A stretch of 38,046 nucleotides of DNA, from contig JFHF01000063.1 in the NCBI GenBank assembly GCA_000648925.1, positions 1 through 38,046 on the forward strand, read 5' to 3'. The position numbers and the translations under genes were made by a program. Each line of letters starts with the position of its first letter. The stretch's first letter is position 1. Of the stretch, positions 32,203 to 38,046 are shown one piece after another. Source of the stretch: Caballeronia jiangsuensis (GTDB lineage Bacteria; Pseudomonadota; Gammaproteobacteria; Burkholderiales; Burkholderiaceae). The notes under the pieces were generated by a model. It made no database searches, had not been told where the DNA came from, and saw only the letters and a program-made list of their open reading frames with translations.

Positions 32203-33495
32203 TCAGCGTGTTTCCCTTATGAAGAACGTCGTCAGCGCGCCGACCGCGCACAGTGCGCCGACGTAGACCGCGGGCGCCATCGGGCTCGATTTCATCATCA
32301 GCGAGACGACGATCGGCGTGAGTCCGCCGAACACCGCGTACGCGACGTTGTACGAGAACGAGATGCCCGAGAAGCGGATGGCGGGCGGGAACGCCTTCAC
32401 CATCACGAACGGAATCGCGCCGATCACGCCGACGAAAAAGCCCGCGAGCGCGTACCACGGCAGCAGCACGGAGGCATCGAGCGCGACCTGCTGGAACATC
32501 AGCCAGTACGACACGGCAAGCGCCACGCCGCCGATGAAGATGGTCTTGCCCGCGCCGATGCGGCCCGCGATCGCGCCCGCGAGCACGCAGCCGATCGTGA
32601 GGCACAGCGTCGCCGCGCAGTTCGCGACGAGCACCGTCGCCGGCGCGATGTGGAACTGCTTCTGGAGCAAGGTCGGCGTCATCAGGATCACGACGACGAT
32701 CGCCGCCGACAGCATCCACGTGAGCAGCATCGAAACGATCACCGCGCGGCCGTGGTCGCGCAGCACCGCCTTGAGCGGGATTTCCGCCGCGAGCGACTTG
32801 CGCTTCTGCAACTCGGCGAACACCGGCGTTTCATGCAGCCAGCGACGCAGGTAGACCGAGCACAGACCGAACAGGCCGCCGAGCAGGAACGGCAGACGCC
32901 ATGCGAAATCGGCGACTTCGGCGGGCGCGAACGACTTGTTGATCGCCGTGGCGATGAGCGAACCGAGCAGGATGCCCGCCGTCAGACCGGCCGTGAGCGT
33001 GCCGCACGCATAGCCGACATGACGGCCCGGCACGTGCTCGGAGACGAACACCCACGCGCCCGGCACCTCGCCGCCGACCGCCGCGCCCTGCATCACGCGA
33101 AACAGGAGCAGCAGCACGGGCGCCATCATGCCGATCGACGCGTAAGTGGGCAACAGGCCCATCAGGAGCGTCGGCACGGACATCAGCAGCACGGAGAGCG
33201 TGAACATGCGCTTGCGGCCGAGCAGATCGCCGAAGTGCGCCATGACGATTCCGCCAAGCGGGCGCGCGAGATAACCGGCCGCGAAGATGCCGAAAGTCTG
33301 CAATTGACGCAGCCAGTCAGGAATCGTCGGCGGAAAGAACAGTTGGCCGATGACCGGCGCAAAGAACACGAAGATGATGAAGTCGTAGAACTCGAGCGCG
33401 CCGCCGAGCGCGGCGAGCGTGAGCGTCTTGTAGTCGCCGCGCGTGAGCGCACGGCCGGCCGCGCGCGGGGCGTCGGACAGAGGTGTTGCCTGCAT
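32203..33495 (-). CDS. MFS transporter of the metabolite:H+ symporter (MHS) family
   Basis: The protein is 430 aa with 12 membrane segments. Features of the MHS family (KgtP, ProP, ShiA, CitA) are GGALEFYDFIIFVFFAPVIGQLFFP in TM1, ARPLGGIVMAHFGDLLGRKRMF after TM2, and RVMQGAAVGGEVPGAWVFVSEHVP in TM4. It imports a small organic acid, amino acid or betaine with protons; the substrate cannot be told. Hydroxyproline is possible given the catabolic genes 1.3 kb away, but an unrelated regulator lies between. The ATG at 33495 has no good ribosome binding site. Confidence 0.9.
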   Translation of the reverse strand: MQATPLSDAPRAAGRALTRGDYKTLTLAALGGALEFYDFIIFVFFAPVIGQLFFPPTIPDWLRQLQTFGIFAAGYLARPLGGIVMAHFGDLLGRKRMFTLSVLLMSVPTLLMGLLPTYASIGMMAPVLLLLFRVMQGAAVGGEVPGAWVFVSEHVPGRHVGYACGTLTAGLTAGILLGSLIATAINKSFAPAEVADFAWRLPFLLGGLFGLCSVYLRRWLHETPVFAELQKRKSLAAEIPLKAVLRDHGRAVIVSMLLTWMLSAAIVVVILMTPTLLQKQFHIAPATVLVANCAATLCLTIGCVLAGAIAGRIGAGKTIFIGGVALAVSYWLMFQQVALDASVLLPWYALAGFFVGVIGAIPFVMVKAFPPAIRFSGISFSYNVAYAVFGGLTPIVVSLMMKSSPMAPAVYVGALCAVGALTTFFIRETR

Positions 33496-33843
33496 CGAAA
33501 AAAAGAACCCGTGAGTGGAAAAGCCACGCGTGACGCGCGGTAGGACGAGGCCTTGCCCTGCGGGTGTGACGACACGCGCCGGGTGGACGCGAAGAAGGCG
33601 CGGGCGCGGATTCGAGAGCCGCCGCCCGTCATCCGCGCTGCGCGATGCGACGGAGAGTCGCGGCGCAGATTGCTACGCGACGTCTCGGTAAAACGGCGGA
33701 AGCGGGAACTTTTGAGCCAGAAGCGGGATGTTACAGGATGAAAACCGGCGCAAAAGAGAAAAGTCGTTCTATTTTCGAGATGGTTGTGCGCATGAGACGC
33801 ATTGCGGTCGGAGCAGTGCGCAGTCACATGCGTTGACAATTCA

Positions 33844-33975
33844 GATGAGTCCGATGGGAAAGGGGCGTCCCGCTGCCCAGAATGCGCAGCGTGATCAGCC
33901 TCGTCTCATCCCGCGACGAGACGTTCGGCGGTGGCCTGCAGTAAGGCACCCGCCCCAATGTCCCTCGGACTCATC
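33844..33975 (+). other. Long-range inverted repeat forming a structured leader
   Basis: GATGAGTCCGA (33844-33854) pairs with TCGGACTCATC (33965-33975); after one bulged T, GGGA pairs with TCCC; after a small internal loop GGGGCG (33862-33867) pairs with CGCCCC (33951-33956). An inner hairpin CGTCTC/GAGACG lies around 33902-33923. The base of the stem touches the AGG (33976-33978) that serves as ribosome binding site of the next gene. A TTGACA at 33833 could be a -35, but no -10 is clear. The remaining 33496-33832 shows no gene or site I can support. Confidence 0.6.
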
Positions 33976-33987
33976 AGGTAAGACCTC

Positions 33988-34731
33988 ATGCGCGTCGCCG
34001 TTTTGCAAACCGACCCAAGTTATCGAAATCTCATCAGCGATGTCGTCAAACGACTCGGTCACACTTGCGTGACGTTCGGCGACGGCCTCGTGCTATCGAA
34101 AGCGCTGTCCCGCTCGACTGTCGATCTGCTGATTCTCGACTGGAATTCCACGGGCCTGTGCGGCCTCGACCTGCTCAAATCCGTGCGCTCGAGCTTCGGC
34201 GAACGCGTGCCGGTCATGTTCGCGACGCCCGACGGCGCCGAGCACAACGTGGTCTGCGCACTGACCGCGGGCGCGGACGATTACATCGTGTATCCCATTC
34301 GCCCGGGCGAGTTCGGTGCGCGCGTCGAGGCGCTGCTGCGCCGCGCTTATCCGGCGACGTCGAGCGCGTGTCTCGAAGTCGACCCATACCGTTTCGACGC
34401 CCGTCAGCAAATCGTGACCGTGCGCGGCAAACCGGTGCAACTGAGCGGCACGCAATTCCGTCTCGCGCAGCTTTTCTTCTCGAACATCGGCCGCGTGCTG
34501 TCGCGCGATCATATTTTCGCGATGGTCTGGGGCCGCGAGTTCCGCGAAACCACGCGCACGATCGACAGCCACGTTTCGCGTCTGCGCCTCGCGCTCGAAA
34601 TCGAGCCGGTGAACAACTTCCGCTTGCAGCCCGTGTACAAGAGCGGTTATCGCCTGCTGCATCTCTATGACGAAGGCGAAGATTCGGGCGGCGACCTCGC
34701 CGATCCCGCGCCTGCGCAAATCGCAGCCTGA
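33988..34731 (+). CDS. Orphan OmpR-type response regulator with atypical receiver
   Basis: The protein is 247 aa: a receiver domain (about 1-118) and a winged-helix DNA-binding domain (about 130-225, with TQFRLAQLFFSNIGRVLSRDHIFAMVWG and TIDSHVSRLRLAL). The phosphoacceptor Asp51 (LLILDWNS) and the Thr of the ATP loop are present, but the acidic pair is reduced to T-D at 8-9 and the conserved Lys is replaced by Tyr (DDYIVYPIRP instead of the usual KP). Phosphorylation switching may therefore be altered or absent. No kinase gene adjoins. The start has AGG 9 nt upstream, at the base of a long stem. A strong terminator follows. Confidence 0.9.
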   Translation: MRVAVLQTDPSYRNLISDVVKRLGHTCVTFGDGLVLSKALSRSTVDLLILDWNSTGLCGLDLLKSVRSSFGERVPVMFATPDGAEHNVVCALTAGADDYIVYPIRPGEFGARVEALLRRAYPATSSACLEVDPYRFDARQQIVTVRGKPVQLSGTQFRLAQLFFSNIGRVLSRDHIFAMVWGREFRETTRTIDSHVSRLRLALEIEPVNNFRLQPVYKSGYRLLHLYDEGEDSGGDLADPAPAQIAA

Positions 34732-34748
34732 AGCCGCGATCCACAAAG

Positions 34749-34781
34749 AAAAAATGCCGTCGCGAGGACGGCATTTTTTTT
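34749..34781. terminator. Bidirectional terminator between the orphan regulator and the deaminase gene
   Basis: AAAAAATGCCGTC/GACGGCATTTTTT with a GCGAG loop and a T8 run. It serves the plus-strand regulator and the convergent minus-strand gene ending at 34792. Confidence 0.95.
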
Positions 34782-34791
34782 GCGTTTCGCC

Positions 34792-35697
34792 TTAGACCGC
34801 GGGCAGCGCCGGGCGCGTCTCGATGCTGCGACGAATCAACGCCTCGACCTCTTTACGCTCCTCGCCCACAAGCGGCAGACGCGGCGGACGCACCGGCTCC
34901 GTGCCCAATCCGACGATCGCCTCGGCCAGCTTGATGTTCTGCACGAGCTTGTGCGATACATCGAGCGCGAGCAGCGGCGCAAACCAGCGATAGATCGCGC
35001 GCGCTTCCTCGACACGTCCGGCGCGAATGAGCTTGTAGATCGCCACGGTCTCACGCGGGAACGCGCAGACGAGACCCGCCACCCAGCCGTGCGCGCCCAT
35101 CAGGATCGCTTCCATCGCCAGATTATCGACGCCGCAGAAGAGCGCGTAGCGATCGCCCGTTTCGTTGATGAGATCGGTGATGCGACGCACGTCGCCGCTC
35201 GATTCCTTGATCGCCGCGAATTTCTTGTCTTCGGCGAGCTCGGCGAACATCTTCGGCGTGACATCGACGCCATACGCGAGCGGATTGTTGTAGACCATCA
35301 GCGGCAGCGGGCTGGCGTCGGCGACCATGCGGAAATGGTTGAGCGTCTCGCGCCGGTCCGACAGATAGCGCAAGCCCGGCAGCACCATGTAACCGGCCGC
35401 GCCGTGGCGCGCGGCGCGCTCGGCCTGGCGGCAGCCGTCGAGCGTGCTGTTCTCCGCGATCGTCAATAGCACCGGCACGCGGCCGCGCGAGGCATCCACG
35501 GCGATGTCGAGCACGTCGAGCTTTTCGTCGAGCGATAACGTCGATGCTTCGCCGAGCGATCCGCACACGATGATGCCATCCACGCCGGCTTCGATCTGCG
35601 CGTCGATATTCTTCGCGGTCCACGCGCGGTCTATGCTGAAATCGGCGTTGAACTTGGTGGTCACGGCGGGCATCACGCCTTCCCAGATATGCGTCAC
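34792..35697 (-). CDS. 1-pyrroline-4-hydroxy-2-carboxylate deaminase (DapA family)
   Basis: This 301-aa class-I aldolase-like protein of the DHDPS/NAL family has the Schiff-base Lys164 (AAIKESSGD) and the active-site Tyr136 (MVYNNP). In hydroxyproline catabolism this family member deaminates 1-pyrroline-4-hydroxy-2-carboxylate to 2-oxoglutarate semialdehyde (2,5-dioxopentanoate). The call rests on context: the divergent genes encode hydroxyproline epimerase and dehydrogenase. From sequence alone a dihydrodipicolinate synthase or another aldolase would be possible, but the GSLGEAS turn differs from the GTTGE of DapA. A 224-bp divergent region with palindromes separates it from the epimerase. 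Confidence 0.85.
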   Translation of the reverse strand: MTHIWEGVMPAVTTKFNADFSIDRAWTAKNIDAQIEAGVDGIIVCGSLGEASTLSLDEKLDVLDIAVDASRGRVPVLLTIAENSTLDGCRQAERAARHGAAGYMVLPGLRYLSDRRETLNHFRMVADASPLPLMVYNNPLAYGVDVTPKMFAELAEDKKFAAIKESSGDVRRITDLINETGDRYALFCGVDNLAMEAILMGAHGWVAGLVCAFPRETVAIYKLIRAGRVEEARAIYRWFAPLLALDVSHKLVQNIKLAEAIVGLGTEPVRPPRLPLVGEERKEVEALIRRSIETRPALPAV

Positions 35698-35739
35698 GGC
35701 AGCGCTCCGAAGTTGATTGAACGGTACGCAGTGTAAGCA

Positions 35740-35864
35740 CCGAAAAATCGGGCGTCTTGCGTGTTTCGCGCGCGCCGCGTGCCGATTTCGGCATAGCCGT
35801 TTGGCCGTGAAAGCGCCGTGCGGCGGGCTTGCCGAGCCGATCCCGGGTTATGCCGATATCGTCA
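35740..35864. promoter_or_regulatory. Candidate operators between the divergent hydroxyproline genes
   Basis: TGCCGATTTCGGCA (35780-35793) is a perfect 14-bp palindrome. TGCCGATATCGTCA (35851-35864) matches it in 12 of 14 positions (one break in the dyad). A related CCGAAAAATCGG lies at 35740-35751. The two best sites are 71 bp apart, compatible with looping or with one site per promoter. The regulator is not in the window. Confidence 0.45.
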
Positions 35865-35921
35865 TCAAAACGATCCAGCCGCTTCAAGACGCCCATCGCG
35901 CGCGTTTCTAGGATAGGCGGC

Positions 35922-36857
35922 ATGAAAACCATCGACATCATCGACTCGCATACGGGCGGCGAACCGACGCGCCTCGTGATCGCGGGCGGCCCGGATCTGG
36001 GCCACGGCACCCTCGCGCAACGGCTCGACACCTTCCGCACGCGCTTCGACGACTGGCGCCGCGCCATTGTCACCGAACCGCGCGGTTCGGACGTGATGGT
36101 CGGCGCGCTCCTGTGCGAGCCCGACGATCCGGCGGCCGCGGCGGGCGTCATCTTCTTCAACAACGTCGGCTATCTCGGCATGTGCGGACACGGCACGATC
36201 GGGCTCGTCGCGTCGCTCGCGCATGCCGGAAAAATCGCGGCGGGGCGGCACCGGATCGATACGCCCGTCGGTCCCGTCGATGCCACGCTCAACGCGAACG
36301 GCAGCGTCAGCGTGCGCAACGTGCCGGCGTACCGGCATCGGCGCGCGGTGACGGTCGACGTGCCCGGCCACGGCACGCTCTCAGGCGACGTCGCGTGGGG
36401 CGGCAACTGGTTCTTTCTCGTCGCGGACCACGGACGCGAACTCGTGCCCGCGCGCATCGCCGGGCTGACCGCGTTCACCGAGGCGATCCGCGATGCGTTG
36501 CACGCGCAGGGCATCACCGGCGCCGATGGCGCGTACATCGACCATATCGAGCTGTTCGCGGATTCGCCCGTCGCGGGCGTGGACAGCCGCAATTTCGTGT
36601 TGTGTCCCGGCAGCGCCTACGATCGCTCGCCGTGCGGCACCGGCACCAGCGCCAAGCTCGCGTGCCTCGCGGCGGACGACGCGCTCGCGCCGGGCGAGAT
36701 CTGGCGTCAGGAAAGCATCATCGGCAGCGTGTTCGAAGGCAGCTATGCGATCGACGGCGACGCGCTCGTCCCGACGATCACCGGCTACGCGCACATCATG
36801 GGCGAAGGGCGTCTCGTTTTCGACGAGCGCGATCCGTTCATGCTCGGTATCGCATGA
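35922..36857 (+). CDS. lhpA: 4-hydroxyproline 2-epimerase
   Basis: The protein is 311 aa and belongs to the proline racemase family. It converts trans-4-hydroxy-L-proline to cis-4-hydroxy-D-proline by a two-base mechanism. Both catalytic cysteines are present, Cys88 in MCGHGTIG and Cys238 in SPCGTGTSAK, which separates it from trans-3-hydroxyproline dehydratases that have replaced one. The start motif IDSHTGGEPTRLV is typical. The frame is open upstream, but GGATAGGCGG just before the ATG at 35922 and the conserved N terminus fix the start. It overlaps the dehydrogenase gene (ATGA). Confidence 0.93.
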   Translation: MKTIDIIDSHTGGEPTRLVIAGGPDLGHGTLAQRLDTFRTRFDDWRRAIVTEPRGSDVMVGALLCEPDDPAAAAGVIFFNNVGYLGMCGHGTIGLVASLAHAGKIAAGRHRIDTPVGPVDATLNANGSVSVRNVPAYRHRRAVTVDVPGHGTLSGDVAWGGNWFFLVADHGRELVPARIAGLTAFTEAIRDALHAQGITGADGAYIDHIELFADSPVAGVDSRNFVLCPGSAYDRSPCGTGTSAKLACLAADDALAPGEIWRQESIIGSVFEGSYAIDGDALVPTITGYAHIMGEGRLVFDERDPFMLGIA

Positions 36858-37993
36858 AGGCTGACGTGATCGTCGTCGGCGGCGGAATCGTCGGGGCGGC
36901 GTGCGCGGCGGAACTCGCGCTGCGCGGCCTCACGGTCGAGGTGCTGGAAGCGCGCGGCATCGGCGGCGGCGCGACGGCGGCGGGCATGGGCCACATCGTC
37001 GTGATGAACGATTCGCCCGCCGAGTTCGCGCTGGCGCGGGCTTCGCGCGAACTGTGGCTCGCGCTCGGCCCCCAACTGCGCGAGCGCGACGCGTTTTCGC
37101 GCTGCGGCACGCTCTGGATCGCCGAAGACGACGAAGAACTCGACGCCGCCCTCGCGATGCGCGATGCGTTCGCGACGGCCGGCGTGCGTGCTCACATGCT
37201 CGATCGCACCGCGCTGCGCGAAGCGGAGCCATCGATAAGCCACGCGATGCAAGGCGGACTCCTGATCGACGACGACGCCATCGTGTACGCGCCCGCCGCT
37301 GCGCAATGGCTTCTGACGCGCTCGACGCGCGTTCGCGTATCGACTGGCTGCGCGGTTTGCGCCGTCGACGCCGACGATACGCACGCCAGCGTCACGCTCG
37401 CGAACGGCGATCGGCGCACGGCCGCTCATGTCGTCATCGCCAACGGGCTCGCCGCGCCGGACTTGATCGCCGACGTGCCGCTCGAAGCGAAGAAAGGACA
37501 TCTGCTCATCACCGATCGCTATCCCGGCACCATCCGCCATCAGGTGCTGGAACTCGGCTACATCAAGAGCGCGCATCACGCGAGCGGCACGTCGGTCGCG
37601 TTCAATGCGCAGCCGCGTCCGACCGGGCAGGTGCTGATCGGCTCGTCGCGCCAGTTCGGCACGCGCGCTCCGGCGGTCGAGATCGACGTGCTCGCCGCGA
37701 TGCTCGACCGCGCGACGCGCTATCTGCCGGGCATCGGCGCGCTGAACGCGATCCGCGCATGGACGGGCTTTCGCGCCGCCACGCCCGACGGTCTGCCGCT
37801 GATCGGCCCCGCGCGTTTTCCGGGCGACCGGCTGTGGCTCGCGGCGGGTCACGAAGGGCTCGGCGTGACGACGTCGCTCGGCACCGCGAAGCTCATCGCC
37901 GCGCAGATGCTCGGCGAGCCGGTTCCGTTCGACATGCCCGACACGCACGCTTTCTCGCCGCAACGATTCGCACGGGAGCACGCCGATGGCTGA
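36854..37993 (+). CDS. D-hydroxyproline dehydrogenase, FAD (DAO-fold) subunit
   Basis: The protein is 379 aa. The N-terminal FAD-binding dinucleotide fold is clear (DVIVVGGGIVGAACAAELALRG), with DAO-family features further on (GHIVVMNDSP, the C-terminal FRAATPDGLPLIGPA and GHEGLGVTTSLGTAKLIAAQM). It oxidises cis-4-hydroxy-D-proline to 1-pyrroline-4-hydroxy-2-carboxylate. In Pseudomonas the enzyme is multi-subunit with a [2Fe-2S] partner, and the next gene here encodes such a protein, so a heteromeric enzyme is likely. Its start overlaps the epimerase stop and its stop overlaps the next start by 8 bp, showing tight coupling. Confidence 0.88.
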   Translation: MKADVIVVGGGIVGAACAAELALRGLTVEVLEARGIGGGATAAGMGHIVVMNDSPAEFALARASRELWLALGPQLRERDAFSRCGTLWIAEDDEELDAALAMRDAFATAGVRAHMLDRTALREAEPSISHAMQGGLLIDDDAIVYAPAAAQWLLTRSTRVRVSTGCAVCAVDADDTHASVTLANGDRRTAAHVVIANGLAAPDLIADVPLEAKKGHLLITDRYPGTIRHQVLELGYIKSAHHASGTSVAFNAQPRPTGQVLIGSSRQFGTRAPAVEIDVLAAMLDRATRYLPGIGALNAIRAWTGFRAATPDGLPLIGPARFPGDRLWLAAGHEGLGVTTSLGTAKLIAAQMLGEPVPFDMPDTHAFSPQRFAREHADG

Positions 37994-38046
37994 GCGCGTG
38001 CGCGTGATCATCGACGGCGAGCCGCTCGCCGTGCCCGCTTTCACGA
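37986..38046 (+). CDS. [2Fe-2S] subunit of D-hydroxyproline dehydrogenase, partial
   Basis: Only the first 20 codons are in the window (MAERVRVIIDGEPLAVPAFT); the gene runs off the right edge. The beginning resembles small (2Fe-2S)-binding subunits of multi-subunit amino-acid dehydrogenases (HcnA/SoxA-alpha N-terminal type), whose ferredoxin-like fold starts with such a strand-turn-strand. The cluster cysteines would lie further right. The 8-bp overlap with the FAD subunit supports one complex. Confidence 0.6.
   Translation, partial: MAERVRVIIDGEPLAVPAFT

Noticed and set aside
33553..33987. Several 60-110 codon frames before the orphan regulator
   Set aside because: Basic, Arg-rich translations without ribosome sites or family features; the region is better explained as a leader with an inverted repeat.

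Overview
The window is about 38 kb of GC-rich, densely coding chromosomal DNA. Gene content, codon use and protein families (NasS/NasT plus NirBD, DUF4148, hydroxyproline catabolism genes, a highly repeated palindromic intergenic element) fit a beta-proteobacterium of the Burkholderia sensu lato group (Burkholderia/Paraburkholderia/Caballeronia). The species cannot be named from this sequence alone.

Region 1 (1-12177) is a nitrate/nitrite assimilation locus. cobA (siroheme precursor), nasT (ANTAR antiterminator) and nasS (nitrate sensor) run leftward. A nitrate/nitrite transporter, nirB, nirD, an FAD electron-transfer protein and the molybdenum nitrate reductase nasA run rightward. The 602 bp between cobA and the transporter hold the control region: two divergent sigma-54-type promoters, three NtrC-like dyads between them, and in BOTH leaders a pair of hairpins with A-N-N-G-N-N hexaloops, the known RNA target of ANTAR proteins. 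On the transporter side the second hairpin overlaps a rho-independent terminator that ends only 11 nt before the start codon. A 602-bp near-palindromic element (8757-9358) separates nasA from the rest of its operon, and the end of another copy lies at the left edge of the window.

Region 2 (12178-15478) holds a 53-codon ORF and four small exported proteins. Two are tandem paralogues with the same C-terminal tail (...SGADAAANAWSKLGGGWR) and a third shares their Ser/Gly/Asn-rich low-complexity composition. I cannot assign a function; this is the least described part of the window.

Region 3 (15489-23682, all leftward) is an RND efflux operon: inner-membrane pump, periplasmic adaptor, outer-membrane lipoprotein, then a CusR/CusS-like two-component system. 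An 11-bp tandem direct repeat upstream of the pump is a candidate binding site for the regulator. The pump lacks the lysine of the AcrB proton relay.

Region 4 (24027-30524) is a mixed stretch: a DUF4148 exported protein, an Nramp Mn/Fe transporter (mntH), a lipoprotein flanked by two similar hairpins, a flagellar stator pair motA-motB with a good sigma-28 promoter, an XRE/MmyB-type regulator, and two small proteins of unknown function.

Region 5 (30614-38046) holds a 14-TM drug-type MFS transporter, an MHS-type MFS symporter, an orphan OmpR-type regulator with an atypical receiver and a highly structured leader, and then a divergent trans-4-hydroxy-L-proline catabolic locus: pyrroline-4-hydroxy-2-carboxylate deaminase leftward; epimerase, D-hydroxyproline dehydrogenase FAD subunit and a truncated [2Fe-2S] subunit rightward. 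The last gene runs off the right edge.

Long open frames on the strand opposite nirB, nasA and the RND genes are high-GC shadows and were not annotated. No tRNA, rRNA, CRISPR array, transposase or phage gene was seen.
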